Source: Thiocystis minor (GTDB taxonomy: Bacteria > Pseudomonadota > Gammaproteobacteria > Chromatiales > Chromatiaceae). Taken from it: a DNA stretch of 64,000 bases. The DNA lies in NCBI RefSeq assembly GCF_016653465.1, contig NZ_NHSQ01000051.1:1-64000 (forward strand), in the 5' to 3' direction. Numbering within the stretch: position 1 is the first letter of the stretch; each line of letters begins with the position of its first letter. The translations under genes and the position numbers were made by a program. Positions 8,854 to 18,558 of this stretch are shown here, piece by piece. The notes below the pieces were generated by a model, which was not told where the DNA came from, made no database searches, and was given only the letters and a program-made list of their open reading frames with translations.

Positions 8854-10666
8854 TCTTCGTTCGGATGTCATCCCCGCCGACGCGGCGGGAACCCTGCCTG
8901 AACTCTTCCGCCTCCGCGTGCGGCGGACCCCGGATCTCGTCGCCTATCGGCAGTTCGATATCGCCCGAGCGCAATGGATCGATGTCACCTGGCAAGCGAT
9001 GTCCGAGCGGGTCGGACACTGGCGGCGGTCGCTCGCCACCCTGGGGTTGGCACCGGGGGAGCGCGTGGCGGTCCAGCTTCGCAATGGGCTGGACTGGGTC
9101 GGTTATGAGCAGGCCGCGCTCGCCCTGGGTCTGGTGGTGGTGCCGCTGTACCCGGACGATAATCCAGGGAACCTGTCCTACATTCTCCAGGATTCGGACA
9201 GCCGGGTGCTGCTGGTGGAAACCCTGGCACAGTGGCAGGCCCTGGCACCGCTGCGCGAGCGGTTCCCCGCGCTGGCGCAGGTGCTGTGCCTGGAACCTTC
9301 CGGCGAACCGCCGCCGGCCGACGATCTGACGTTCAGCACCGTGGCGGATTTTCTGCGCCGCGAGACCGACGAACCGCCCGATCACCGCGCCGCCCCCGAG
9401 GATCTGGCCACCATCGTCTACACCTCCGGCACCACCGGCAGGCCGAAGGGCGTGATGCTGTCGCACTTCAGCATCCTGTGGAATGCCGAGGCGCAGCTCA
9501 AAATGGTGCTCACCGATCACGAAGATACCTTTCTCTCCTTCCTGCCCCTGTCGCATACCTTCGAGCGCACGGTTGGCTACTATTTTCCGATGATGGCCGG
9601 CAGTTGCGTGGCCTACGCCCGTTCGCTGCAGGATCTCCGCGAAGATCTGCTGACCATCCGCCCGACGGTGCTGATCTCGGTCCCTCGCATCTACGAGCGC
9701 GCCTATGCGCGGATTCAGGCGAAGCTGGCCGAGGAGGGTCGACTCGCGCAATGGCTATTCAGCAAGGCAGTGGATCTCGGTTGGGCGCGTTTCCTCGCCG
9801 AACAGGGACGCGGCGATCCGCCCGGACTGCTGGACCGACTGCTCTGGCGGCTCTTGCGACCGCTGGTGGCGGACAAGCTGCTGGCGCGGCTGGGCGGGCG
9901 TCTGCGGATCGCCATCAGCGGCGCGGCGCCCCTGCGGGCGGAGGTCGCGCGCTGTTTCATTGGGCTCGGGCTCAATCTGCTCGAAGGTTACGGACTGACC
10001 GAGGCCGCGCCCACGATCGCCGGTAACCCGGCCGAGGACAACGTGCCCGGCTCGGCCGGCGTGCCGATCCCTGGGATGGAGGTCCGGATCGCTGACAACG
10101 GGGAACTCCTGGCGCGCAGCCCGAGCGTGATGCTGGGCTACTGGAAACGCCCGGACGAGACCCGGACAGCCATCGAGCCGGACGGCTGGCTGCATACCGG
10201 CGACCTCGCCGAGATGCGCGACGGACATCTCTTCATCCGCGGGCGTCTCAAGGACATTCTGGTGATGTCCACCGGAGAGAAAGTCCCGGCGGGCGATCTG
10301 GCGCGGACCATCCTGGAGGATCCCTGGTTCGAGCAGGCGCTGGTGGTGGGCGAAGGCAAGCCCTTTGTCACCGCGCTGCTGGTTCTGGAGCGCCAGGCCT
10401 GGAGCGCGCTGGCGGAAAGCTTGTCGCTGGATGCAGAGGATGAAGGGTCATTGCGGGACGCGCGCGCCAACGCGGCGGTCATCGAACGCATTGCCGGACT
10501 GTTGCGCGCATCTCCGGCGCATGAACAGGTGCATGGCGTGCATCTGCTGCTGAGCCCCTGGACCCTCGACAACGGCCTTCTGACGCCAACGCTGAAGGTC
10601 AAGCGAGAGGAAGTGGAACGGCGCTATGCCGAGGCGATCCGAAGGCTCTATCTCGATCACGATTAG
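8837..10666 (+). CDS. long-chain acyl-CoA synthetase (AMP-forming)
   Basis: 609 residues from ATG 8837, preceded by GGAGAGG. The AMP-binding motif TIVYTSGTTGRPKGVMLSH lies at about residue 190, the FLPLSHTFERT and GYGLTEAAPT (A5) blocks follow, then the hinge and adenylation motif GWLHTGDLAEM and the C-terminal KDILVMSTGEKV. This order is that of the FACS/LC-FACS group, which activates fatty acids with ATP and CoA at the inner face of the membrane. The start lies inside the 3' end of the Clp-like frame, so the two are probably cotranscribed. Substrate length cannot be told from sequence. Confidence 0.85.
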   Translation: MKTRTDLRSDVIPADAAGTLPELFRLRVRRTPDLVAYRQFDIARAQWIDVTWQAMSERVGHWRRSLATLGLAPGERVAVQLRNGLDWVGYEQAALALGLVVVPLYPDDNPGNLSYILQDSDSRVLLVETLAQWQALAPLRERFPALAQVLCLEPSGEPPPADDLTFSTVADFLRRETDEPPDHRAAPEDLATIVYTSGTTGRPKGVMLSHFSILWNAEAQLKMVLTDHEDTFLSFLPLSHTFERTVGYYFPMMAGSCVAYARSLQDLREDLLTIRPTVLISVPRIYERAYARIQAKLAEEGRLAQWLFSKAVDLGWARFLAEQGRGDPPGLLDRLLWRLLRPLVADKLLARLGGRLRIAISGAAPLRAEVARCFIGLGLNLLEGYGLTEAAPTIAGNPAEDNVPGSAGVPIPGMEVRIADNGELLARSPSVMLGYWKRPDETRTAIEPDGWLHTGDLAEMRDGHLFIRGRLKDILVMSTGEKVPAGDLARTILEDPWFEQALVVGEGKPFVTALLVLERQAWSALAESLSLDAEDEGSLRDARANAAVIERIAGLLRASPAHEQVHGVHLLLSPWTLDNGLLTPTLKVKREEVERRYAEAIRRLYLDHD

Positions 10667-10669
10667 TGC

Positions 10670-10907
10670 TTAGAGGTTCTCGAAAACCGCCCGCTCGATC
10701 AGCCGCCGATGGGGCACGACCAACCGGAACACCTCGGCGATAACCGAAAAAGGCCGACGACAAGTCGAACATCCCATCATCGAGCGGGTCTTCATCGGCA
10801 GGTGGATTGATTTCGCTGGCCAGCAAGGCGGTGATGGTGACATCCGTGTTCGACGTGACTGCCGCGCAAAACTGGCGCGACGGACGAAAGCGATTATCTT
10901 CATGCAA
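10670..10907 (-). pseudogene. possible frameshifted gene remnant
   Basis: Two overlapping minus frames complement each other: the upstream one reads TSNTDVTITALLASEINPPA... to about 10745, and the other continues VIAEVFRLVVPHRRLIERAV to the TAA at 10670. Joined, they give a plausible protein of about 75 residues. No family was recognised. It is offered only as a decayed gene because each frame alone ends badly. Confidence 0.25.
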
Positions 10908-10997
10908 GGCGGGATTTCAAGGCATGCGGGGGCGGTCTAGACAAGGCCAAGCCCGCCCCCCATACGGGCGGGGCGATCCGGGCGGGTCTCGGTGAGC

Positions 10998-11291
10998 TCA
11001 GGACACTTGCACAGGACGGCGAAGTTCGAGTGACATCGCCGGCAGCTCGCAACGCGGAGCATGCTCGAATAACTCGACAAAGCTCTCCAGATCCTGCGCG
11101 ACGATGTCCAGAACGCCCATCGGACCCGCCTGATTGATGCTCTTCTGGCGCCAATCGGCCAAAATCTCGGCCTGCGCCGCCAGGCTCCGCAGTCTTTCCG
11201 CGTGTTCCCGTGCCTCGATCTCGTCAAACTTGAGCTGTCTGACTTGATGCTCACGGATATGCTGTTCAGCGAGTCTGTCTAAACCTTTCAT
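10998..11291 (-). CDS. small helical protein downstream of hynL
   Basis: 97 residues. ATG 11291 is preferred over the two earlier in-frame ATGs because AGAGG lies 9 nt upstream of it. The first 50 residues form a charged helix (LAEQHIREHQVRQLKFDEIE), followed by a second mixed part (GVLDIVAQDLESFVELFEHA). There are no cysteines suited to a cluster and no signal peptide. It lies 109 bp after hynL on the same strand, so it may be the last gene of the hydrogenase transcript. The function is unknown. Confidence 0.6.
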   Translation of the reverse strand: MKGLDRLAEQHIREHQVRQLKFDEIEAREHAERLRSLAAQAEILADWRQKSINQAGPMGVLDIVAQDLESFVELFEHAPRCELPAMSLELRRPVQVS

Positions 11292-11400
11292 CTCCATCAT
11301 CCTCTTGTTTTTTTATTCGGTTCTCTGCATTCCTCGATGGTCCGGATGACCGACTCGCCACGCCGTGCGCGACTTGCCGGCCGTCCGCCATCGGCTCGGT

Positions 11401-13131
11401 TCAGCGCACATGGATTTTCAGCACCTCCTCCCCATTGGGGTCCGTCAGATGCACCGCGCAGGCGATGCAGGGATCGAAGCTGTGGACCGTGCGCAGGATC
11501 TCGATGGGCTGCTCGGGATCGAGGAGCGTGTGACCCTGCAGCGCGGCCTCATAGGGTCCGGTCTGGCCCTGCGCGTCGCGCGGCCCGGCGTTCCAGGTAC
11601 TCGGAACCACGGCTTGATAGTTGGCGGTCTTGCCATTCTCAATGACGATCCAGTGACCGAGCGCGCCGCGCGGCGCTTCCATGTGGCCGACGCCCTGGGC
11701 CTGGCTGGGCCAGGTCGCGGGATCCCAGAGTTCCTCGTTGAAGGTTCTGACATCGCCCGCGCGGATGTTGGCCAGGAGTTGGTCGTACCAGCCGTCCATG
11801 GCGTCGACCATGATCTGGGTCTCCAGGGTGCGGGCGGCCGTGCGACCCATGGTCGAGTAGAGCGCCTCGAAGGGCAGATCGAGCGTCTTGAGCGTCCCAT
11901 CGACCAGTTCCTTGGTCTGCGCATCCTCGGTGGCGTAGAGCATGAGGATGCGCGCCAGCGGCCCGACCTCCACCGGCTGACCGCGCCAGCGCGGCGATTT
12001 GAGCCAGGAGTATTGATTCTCCACGTCCAGGTGTTTGTAGGGCGTCTCGGGGCCGGTATAGGCGAATTCGGTCTCGCCCTGATAGGGATGCAGCCCTTGG
12101 TTCTTGCCATCCTTGTAGTCGTACCAGGCGCGTGTGACGAATTCCTGGATCTCGTCCTCGGCGTGCAGATCGACCTCGTGGATCTTGGAGAGATCCCGCT
12201 TCAGAATGACGCCGCCCGGCACCCGATAGGAACTCCGGTCGCCGAAACCCTTGGCCGGGAAATCGCCATAACACATGAAGTTACCAACCCCTTCGCCCTG
12301 GGTGAACCAGTCCTTGTAGAACCCGGCGATGGCCACGGTGTCGGGCACATAGACCTGTTCGACGAACTCATGCATCTTGACGATCAGGCTGCGCACCAGC
12401 TCCAGACCGACGACATCCACCGCGGTTCCGGCCTGATTGCCCGAGTCGATGCTGATGGCGCAGGGCATGCCGCCGACGACCAGGTTCGGATGCGGATTCT
12501 TGCCACCGAAGATGGCATGAAGCTGGGCGACATCGCGCTGCCAGGCCAGGGCGTCCAGATAATGCGCGACGGCCATGAGATTGGCCTCGGGCGGCAGCTT
12601 GTAGGCCGGATGTCCCCAGTAGCCGTTGGCGAAGATCCCCAACTGTCCACTCTCGACGAACCCCTTCAGCTTCTTCTGCACATCCGAGAAATAGCCCGGC
12701 GAGGAACGCGGATAGCGGCTGATGGACTGCGCCAGCGTTGAGGTGGCCTGGGGGTCTGCGCTCAGGGCCGAGACCAGATCCACCCAGTCCAGCGCGTGCA
12801 GGTGATAAAAATGCATCACATGATCGTGCACGTACTGAGCCGCCACCATCAGATTACGGATCAGCTCCGCATTGGGCGGAATCGGATATTTGAGCGCATC
12901 CTCCACGGCGCGCACGCCGGCCAGACCATGCACCAGGGTGCAGACGCCGCAGATACGCTGCACGAAGGCCCAGGCATCGCGCGGGTCGCGACCCTGCACG
13001 ATGGTCTCGATTCCGCGCACCATGGTTCCCGAGGAATAGGCATTTTGAATCACACCCCCTTCCATCTGCGCCTCGATGCGCAGATGCCCCTCGATTCGGG
13101 TGATGGGGTCGACAACGATTCGCGTACTCAT
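11401..13131 (-). CDS. hynL: [NiFe] hydrogenase large subunit HynL
   Basis: 576 residues. Both nickel-binding cysteine pairs are present: L1 in RICGVCTLVHG near residue 58 and L2 in DPCIACAVH near residue 557. L2 is followed by a 15-residue C-terminal extension (LTDPNGEEVLKIHVR), which the maturation endopeptidase should remove after the motif's His. The start ATG overlaps the isp2 stop (ATGA), showing translational coupling. The order HynS-Isp1-Isp2-HynL is the membrane-associated, thermostable hydrogenase known from Thiocapsa roseopersicina and Allochromatium vinosum, in which large and small subunit genes are separated by two electron-transfer genes. The subunit should cross the membrane with the Tat-carrying small subunit. 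Confidence 0.95.
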   Translation of the reverse strand: MSTRIVVDPITRIEGHLRIEAQMEGGVIQNAYSSGTMVRGIETIVQGRDPRDAWAFVQRICGVCTLVHGLAGVRAVEDALKYPIPPNAELIRNLMVAAQYVHDHVMHFYHLHALDWVDLVSALSADPQATSTLAQSISRYPRSSPGYFSDVQKKLKGFVESGQLGIFANGYWGHPAYKLPPEANLMAVAHYLDALAWQRDVAQLHAIFGGKNPHPNLVVGGMPCAISIDSGNQAGTAVDVVGLELVRSLIVKMHEFVEQVYVPDTVAIAGFYKDWFTQGEGVGNFMCYGDFPAKGFGDRSSYRVPGGVILKRDLSKIHEVDLHAEDEIQEFVTRAWYDYKDGKNQGLHPYQGETEFAYTGPETPYKHLDVENQYSWLKSPRWRGQPVEVGPLARILMLYATEDAQTKELVDGTLKTLDLPFEALYSTMGRTAARTLETQIMVDAMDGWYDQLLANIRAGDVRTFNEELWDPATWPSQAQGVGHMEAPRGALGHWIVIENGKTANYQAVVPSTWNAGPRDAQGQTGPYEAALQGHTLLDPEQPIEILRTVHSFDPCIACAVHLTDPNGEEVLKIHVR

Positions 13132-14531
13132 GCACTCACTCCCTGGGCTGGATTGATTGGGACGGTGCGCGGATCCTCGATCAGATGCTCCGCAACCAAC
13201 TCGACCAGGCTTTCGACCTTGCGATCCCAATGGTTCTTGACGCGACCGGCCTCAAAATTCAGTCGGCAACTCGCGCAACTGACGACGACGGTTTCGGCGC
13301 CCGTGATGTTGACCTGCTCCATCTTGATCTTGAACGACTCGTCGCGCAGCCGGGTCGCACGCTCCAGCAGGAAGATCCCCGCGCCGCCGCCGCAGCACCA
13401 GTTGTATTCCTTGTTCGCCGGCATCTCGACGAAATCCGCGTCCATCGCCTTCAGCACCGCGCGCGGTTCCTCGAAGGCGCCGCCGCGACGTCCCGTTTTG
13501 CAGGGATCGTGATAGGTGATCTTGCCCTTGAGCGGGGTCAGCTTCAGCTTGCCAGCTTTGGCCTGACGCCCGAGATATTCCGACATGTACATCATCTCGA
13601 AGGGCAGATCGTCGCTTTTGAGCATCGGATTCCAGCGCAGCGCCGGATAGGCGTGTCCGCATTCGGCGATGACCAACATCTTGGCGCCGATACGTTGCGC
13701 GGCGGCGACAATGGGATCGACCTGCTTCTTCCAGAGCGACATATCGCCAGACAGGAGACCGAAGTTCGCGCTCTCGAAGCCGTCGCTACAAACAGTCCAG
13801 TCCACGCCCAGATGATTCATCACCTTGGCGGTCGCGAGCAGGCCGTTACCGTTGCCGACCAGATCGACAGCGGAACTCAGGACCATGATTTCGGCGCGCT
13901 CCTTGTCGAGCGGGATGATCACGCCAGCCTTTTCCCGAATCGTATCGACCATCTTCCGCAGCGAGTCGGCCGAGGCGCCGAACACCGTCCCGGCGTGCTT
14001 CTGTTCCATGCGCAGGGCCGCCAGCTCCGGTGGCACCAGCTCGGCGGCCACCAGCGCACTGCGCTGATGATGGACCAGCGAGGCGGTGTCGATCCCCATC
14101 GGACAGACCATGGTGCAGCGGCCGCATTCGGAGCAGGAGTCGTAGACCAGTTCCTGTAATTCCTCCAGATCCTTGAGCTTGACCTCGCGGGTGACCAGTT
14201 GATACCACCAGCGGAACGGCCCGATCTCGCGCTGATAGACCTTGCGATAGAGATTCATCTTGCGCATCGGCGCGTACTTGGTTTCGCCGGTCGCCTGAAA
14301 ATAATGGCAGGCGGTGGTGCACTGACCGCAGCGGATACAGCTCTCCAGCCAGACCGCCTCGTCGGCATTGGTCTCGGCGATCAGGGTATCGATGGCCCGG
14401 CGCACACGAACCGCGTCGGACAGGGTCGGTTTCGGCGCCATCTCGCGCAATTGACCGATCTGACCGGCAAAGCCCTGAACCACCTGCTCGAAGCTCGGGA
14501 AAATGGGTGCTGTGGTGGCGGTCGTGCTCAT
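13128..14531 (-). CDS. isp2: Isp2, HdrD-like iron-sulfur electron carrier of the hydrogenase
   Basis: 467 residues from ATG 14531 (overlapping the isp1 stop). Two [4Fe-4S] motifs occur near residues 60-75 (CIRCGQCTTACH) and 130-145 (CSECGRCTMVCP). The C-terminal half is of the heterodisulfide-reductase CCG type (DPCKTGRRGG, WCCGGGAG, CASCRL). Together with Isp1 it is thought to pass electrons between HynSL and a cytoplasmic or quinone-linked partner, by analogy to DsrK/HdrD. No signal peptide is visible, so it should sit on the cytoplasmic face of Isp1. Confidence 0.92.
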   Translation of the reverse strand: MSTTATTAPIFPSFEQVVQGFAGQIGQLREMAPKPTLSDAVRVRRAIDTLIAETNADEAVWLESCIRCGQCTTACHYFQATGETKYAPMRKMNLYRKVYQREIGPFRWWYQLVTREVKLKDLEELQELVYDSCSECGRCTMVCPMGIDTASLVHHQRSALVAAELVPPELAALRMEQKHAGTVFGASADSLRKMVDTIREKAGVIIPLDKERAEIMVLSSAVDLVGNGNGLLATAKVMNHLGVDWTVCSDGFESANFGLLSGDMSLWKKQVDPIVAAAQRIGAKMLVIAECGHAYPALRWNPMLKSDDLPFEMMYMSEYLGRQAKAGKLKLTPLKGKITYHDPCKTGRRGGAFEEPRAVLKAMDADFVEMPANKEYNWCCGGGAGIFLLERATRLRDESFKIKMEQVNITGAETVVVSCASCRLNFEAGRVKNHWDRKVESLVELVAEHLIEDPRTVPINPAQGVSA

Positions 14532-15178
14532 ATCCGAACCCCTTTGTGCGCATAGGCAACGCCACTTTGGGCGCGCGAAAAGATGAACCAGAAGGAATGC
14601 ATCAGCTTGCCGAACGGGAACCAGGCGAACAGCAGGGCGACGCTCAGGATATGAATGGCCAGCATGGTCTCGTAGCGGGGACCGATGTGCGCGAATGCCA
14701 TCAGGCCGGTCACCAGCGGCGCGGCCATCACGAACCAGGCGAAATAATCGCCCCAATTCGAGCAGTAGACCGCCGGCTTGGCGATCCGGCGCAGGATCAG
14801 GGCCAGCAGCGAGGCCAGCGCGATGATGCCGAAGGCCACGCCAGCGGCATTGGGCAGGCCCGGCCAGGAGGCGCCGGTCAGCCCGGTGATAAACTCGATG
14901 TGAGGCACGATCCCGATCACGACGATCAGGGTGGCGATGTGAAACACATAGGCCATCCCCGTTTGATAGCGGGTGGCGGTCGTGAACTCGCCGCTCGGCC
15001 AGGCGCGGCTGAAGACGGTTCGATAGCCCTTGAAGTTACCGAAGGCGTCCCGAGGGCGGGACAGATCGGCGCCACGGGTCAGGACCAGCACGCCCAGCAG
15101 ACGCCAGATGGTGCCAGCGACCAGGATGATCAGCGCCCAGTGAATCGCCGGACCACGCGCGAAATCTAACAGTGACAT
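14528..15178 (-). CDS. isp1: Isp1, NarI/DsrM-like membrane cytochrome b subunit
   Basis: 216 residues with about five hydrophobic segments (WALIILVAGTIWRLLGVLV at the N terminus, HIATLIVVIGIVPHIEF, VAFGIIALASLLALIL, FAWFVMAAPLVTGLMAF, ILSVALLFAWFPFGKL). Histidines at membrane positions (AYVFHIATL, MLAIHILS) could bind b hemes, as in NarI-type subunits. AGGAAA lies 7 nt before the ATG. It links the periplasmic HynSL dimer with Isp2. Confidence 0.9.
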   Translation of the reverse strand: MSLLDFARGPAIHWALIILVAGTIWRLLGVLVLTRGADLSRPRDAFGNFKGYRTVFSRAWPSGEFTTATRYQTGMAYVFHIATLIVVIGIVPHIEFITGLTGASWPGLPNAAGVAFGIIALASLLALILRRIAKPAVYCSNWGDYFAWFVMAAPLVTGLMAFAHIGPRYETMLAIHILSVALLFAWFPFGKLMHSFWFIFSRAQSGVAYAHKGVRI

Positions 15179-15236
15179 GGTGTCGTTTCCTCTCTATGCA
15201 TCCTTTGGATTGGATGGATACCGCAAACCGAACGAA

Positions 15237-16301
15237 TCACTCGTCCGCGTGAAGCTCCGCCTCTTTTTTGTGTTTCTTGGTGCGTGCGAGCAACGCGGCA
15301 CCCGCGCCCGCGACAACGCCGACCGCGCCAGCCACCGCGATCTTGGGGCCAGAACCGAACTGCGCCATCGGAACTGAATCGTAGATGCCGCCCTTGTCCC
15401 AGAAGTTCGGCTCGGAGCAGCCGATGCAGCCGTGACCCGACTGGATCGGGAAGCTCACGCCCTGATTCCATTTGATCGTGGCGCAGGCGTTGTAGGTTTC
15501 CGGCGCCTTGCAACCGAGTTTGTAGAGACACCAGCCCTTGCGCGCGCCCTCGTCATCGAAGGTCTCGGCGAAGAGGCCGCGATCATAGAAGGGACGGCGA
15601 TAGCAACGGTCGTGGACGTTCTCGCCGTAGAAGGCGAGCGGACGCTTCAGATGATCGACCTCCGGCAGCGCGCCCATGGTCAGGTAATGCGCGATCACGC
15701 CGGTGATCGCCAGCGGAATCGGCGGACAGCCGGGGAGATTGACGATCGGCTTGTCAGTAATCAGCTCCTCGACCGAGCGCGCCCCGGTGGGATTGGGCGC
15801 CGCCTTGGGCAGACCGCCATAGGCCGCGCAGGTGCCGACCGCGAGGATGGCCGCCGCGCCCGCCGCGCCTTCCATCAGCATGTCGAGGTTGTTGATGCCG
15901 GCGATGGTCGAGGTGCCCTTAAGCGTGGGAATCGAGCCGTCGACCAGTAGCAGATACTCGCCGGCGTGCTCGTGCATCGCCTGCTCGCGCGCCTTCTCGG
16001 CGGCGTCGCCGGACGCGGCCTGGAGGGTGTGGTGATAATCGAGCGAGATAAAATCGAAGATCAGGCTTTCGATGCTTGGCGCGTGCGAGCGGAGCAGCGC
16101 CTCGGTGCAACCGGTGCATTCCTGGAAGGACAGCCAGATCACGGAGGGCCGGCGCGCCTGTTCCAGCGCGCGCGCCATGCTTGGGATGACCGCCGCCGGC
16201 AGGGCCATCATGGTCGCCGTCGTCGTGCAGAACTGGAGAAAGGCGCGCCGGCTCACGCCTTGACTGCGCAATAGATCGCCTAAGGTCGTTTCTTTGGCCA
16301 T
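15237..16301 (-). CDS. hynS: [NiFe] hydrogenase small subunit HynS
   Basis: 354 residues. A Tat signal (SRRAFLQF at about 17-24) precedes the proximal cluster motif (ECTGCTEALLR). Later cysteines in CYRRPF, GWCLYKLGCKAP, CATIKW and GHGCIGCSEPNFWD fit the medial and distal clusters. The C terminus carries a hydrophobic stretch (KIAVAGAVGVVAGAGAALLA) and a basic stop (RTKKHKKE), so the dimer is anchored to the outer face of the inner membrane. A strong GGGGGAG site precedes the ATG. This is the first gene of the operon, 58 bp before isp1, under a probable FNR-type promoter. Confidence 0.95.
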   Translation of the reverse strand: MAKETTLGDLLRSQGVSRRAFLQFCTTTATMMALPAAVIPSMARALEQARRPSVIWLSFQECTGCTEALLRSHAPSIESLIFDFISLDYHHTLQAASGDAAEKAREQAMHEHAGEYLLLVDGSIPTLKGTSTIAGINNLDMLMEGAAGAAAILAVGTCAAYGGLPKAAPNPTGARSVEELITDKPIVNLPGCPPIPLAITGVIAHYLTMGALPEVDHLKRPLAFYGENVHDRCYRRPFYDRGLFAETFDDEGARKGWCLYKLGCKAPETYNACATIKWNQGVSFPIQSGHGCIGCSEPNFWDKGGIYDSVPMAQFGSGPKIAVAGAVGVVAGAGAALLARTKKHKKEAELHADE

Positions 16302-16385
16302 TCACTCCCCCATCGTTTTCGATGAATCAATCTGTATAAGAGAAACCTATACAAGATTTGATCGCGCTTATTCTTAGGTGCAGGG

Positions 16386-16429
16386 AGTATAGGCACGTTA
16401 ATGACGAAAAGTCATTTGACTCAAATCAA
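16386..16429 (-). promoter_or_regulatory. FNR-type box and -10 of the hyn operon
   Basis: On the minus strand TTGATTTGAGTCAA (16416-16429) matches the FNR consensus TTGAT-N4-ATCAA at 9 of 10 positions. TATACT (16386-16391) begins about 32 nt downstream of the box centre, the class II activator spacing within one or two bases. The leader to the hynS ATG is then about 80 nt. Anaerobic activation of hyn by an FNR homologue has been described in Thiocapsa, which fits. Confidence 0.65.
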
Positions 16430-16978
16430 AAACCCTAGTGATCGACAGATCTTGATCGAAACACGCTTTAATCGATCAGAGATGCGTAAAGATACTATTG
16501 AAAGCAGTCTTTGGGGGAAGACCTAACCATCTAAAATCAATATAAAACAAATTCGTTAAATCGCGTTATAAGCAGATTATTAATTACCGATTATAGATTT
16601 TTTATCTGCGCCATTTATCCAGTCGAAAATCCCAATGCAAACTGCTTTACGCCCACCGTTTATCGTTGGTTATTGCATTGCCAGGATGAGCGATCCAGCG
16701 ACTTCTTCAATGAGGAAGGAACACGAAGGCTTCAGGCGTTTAGCCGTGCCAGGAGCAGCGGGAATGTGAACCGAAAAACGGGTTCCAATGGTGGGATTGA
16801 CGGTGAACGTTCGAGGTGAAGGAGCGCGTTTCGAGGTCAGGTGAATGCAGACGGCATCAAGCAGGGTTAAGGCCGGCCCCGGGCAATTCTAAAAGCAGAT
16901 CCAACACGGCACACCGCCGCCAGACATCAAGGCGGCTGCAACGCGTGCCGTGGCTCAACCAGAAAACAGAAATCTTTT
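16430..16978. other. AT-rich intergenic region upstream of hyn
   Basis: No gene recognised. 16500-16620 is markedly AT-rich; 16640-16950 is GC-richer and holds only short frames without motifs, possibly decayed sequence. Confidence 0.4.
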
Positions 16979-17083
16979 TCAAAACAGCAAGGTATACGCA
17001 ATCATCAAGGGTGCAACCACAACGACTGCGATCGACACCATCTCGCTACCGGTCAGTTCTCTCAGAATAGCTGCGTACTTCAT
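16979..17083 (-). CDS. 34-residue single-helix membrane peptide
   Basis: Reads MKYAAILRELTGSEMVSIAV and continues with a hydrophobic run (VVVAPLMIAYTLLF) to a TGA. GGGAG lies 6 nt before the ATG, and a TTGACA -35 element with a 17-bp spacer lies about 110 bp upstream on the same strand. A charged, amphipathic start followed by one membrane helix with a C-out end is the layout of small subunits that dock on membrane complexes. It lies upstream of hynS in the same direction, with about 680 bp between. No family was recognised. Confidence 0.55.
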   Translation of the reverse strand: MKYAAILRELTGSEMVSIAVVVVAPLMIAYTLLF

Positions 17084-17192
17084 GACATACTCCCAAATAA
17101 ACAGAGTTTTAGAGTCGAAATCGATTCACACGAACAGTTGCGGGAATCTGACTCCGAGCCGCAAGGCTTGATCATGCAAGCCACAGCTCTAT

Positions 17193-17221
17193 TTATTAGA
17201 GTATTAGCATATTAGTGTCAA
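17193..17221 (-). promoter_or_regulatory. sigma70-like promoter for the 34-residue peptide
   Basis: Minus strand: perfect TTGACA (17216-17221), 17-bp spacer, TAATAA (17193-17198). The -10 is weak (3 of 6). The start codon is about 110 nt downstream. Confidence 0.4.
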
Positions 17222-17337
17222 CATATTTTCTGTATATTTTTTAAAATTGCGACAGCCTGCATCTTCACTGTCACGTCTGCCGCGGCGCATCTTGATGCCT
17301 GCCAAGGCCGCATACCTACAAGGTTAAGATCGTTGTC

Positions 17338-18462
17338 ATGACCCCTAAACCATCGACCAGCTTGCAAAAACGCATCATTGTCGGCCTGTCTGGAGGGGTC
17401 GACTCGGCCGTCGCCGCCCATCTCCTGCTCGAACAGGGCTACGAGGTCGAGGCGCTTTTCATGAAAAACTGGGAGGAAGACGACCGGGCCGGCTACTGCG
17501 CCGCAGCCAGCGATCTGGCCGATGCCCGAATCGTCGCCGAGCGACTCGGCATCCGGCTGCATACCGTGAACTTCGCCACCGAATACTGGGATCGGGTCTT
17601 CGCCGAATTTCTGAGAGAGTACCAAGCCATGCGGACACCCAATCCGGATGCCCTGTGCAACCGGGAAATCAAGTTCGCGGCCTTTCTGGATCATGCACTC
17701 GGATTAGGCGCCGATGCCATCGCGACCGGTCACTATGCGCGGGTCGAGCACGACGACGCGGGCAGTCATCTCTTGCTCTGCCAGGATGGAGAGAAGGACC
17801 AAACCTATTTCCTGCATCTGCTCGATCAAGCTCAACTAGCCAGCAGCCTGTTCCCGCTGCATGACCTGACCAAGGCCGAAGTCCGGGCTATCGCCCGCGA
17901 GATTGGACTCGCGAACGCCGAGAAAAAAGATAGCACCGGCATCTGTTTCATCGGAGAGCGGCGTTTTCGGGACTTTCTGGCCCAGTATCTGCCTCGCGAA
18001 CCTGGACCGATCGAAACGCCCGAGGGTGTGACCTTGGGCGAGCATCAGGGGCTCTCCTATTACACGATCGGTCAGCGTCAGGGACTTGGTATCGGCGGCA
18101 TCGCCAGCGGACGCGAGGCGCCCTGGTACGTCGCGGTGAAGGATGCGGAACGCAATGCGCTGATTCTGGTCCAGCACAGCGATCACCCCTTATTGATGTC
18201 ATGGGGTTTGAGCGGGCTGCGCCCGCATTGGATCGCTGGATTCCCACCGGCGCAACTCCCCTTTGATTGCCAGGCCCGGCTGCGCCATCGCCAGCCACTG
18301 CAGGATTGTGAGGTACTGAGCACGGAGGATGGCGGCTGTCAGGTGCGTTTCAGAGAGCTGCAGCGCGCAGTGACACCTGGACAGTCAATCGTTTTTTATC
18401 GCGATGGCGAGTGCCTGGGTGGAGCCGTGATCGACCTGGGATGGGTCGCTGCAAGTCAGTAG
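17338..18462 (+). CDS. mnmA: tRNA-specific 2-thiouridylase MnmA
   Basis: 374 residues. The PP-loop is [20 protein letters not shown], followed by the catalytic cysteines in [11 protein letters not shown] and [10 protein letters not shown], and by GHYARVE. The enzyme adenylates U34 of Lys, Glu and Gln tRNAs and replaces its 2-oxygen with sulfur delivered by the TusE relay. The length is normal. It is followed by hflD, the usual gammaproteobacterial pair. Confidence 0.95.
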   Translation: MTPKPSTSLQKRIIVGLSGGVDSAVAAHLLLEQGYEVEALFMKNWEEDDRAGYCAAASDLADARIVAERLGIRLHTVNFATEYWDRVFAEFLREYQAMRTPNPDALCNREIKFAAFLDHALGLGADAIATGHYARVEHDDAGSHLLLCQDGEKDQTYFLHLLDQAQLASSLFPLHDLTKAEVRAIAREIGLANAEKKDSTGICFIGERRFRDFLAQYLPREPGPIETPEGVTLGEHQGLSYYTIGQRQGLGIGGIASGREAPWYVAVKDAERNALILVQHSDHPLLMSWGLSGLRPHWIAGFPPAQLPFDCQARLRHRQPLQDCEVLSTEDGGCQVRFRELQRAVTPGQSIVFYRDGECLGGAVIDLGWVAASQ

Positions 18463-18558
18463 CGTGATTTTCAGGTTCGACGCGGTATACACTCCGGTTT
18501 CACCATGCCTTCGGATGCAAATGCCGACTGGCTTAATCACACTAGAGATTCCAAACGT

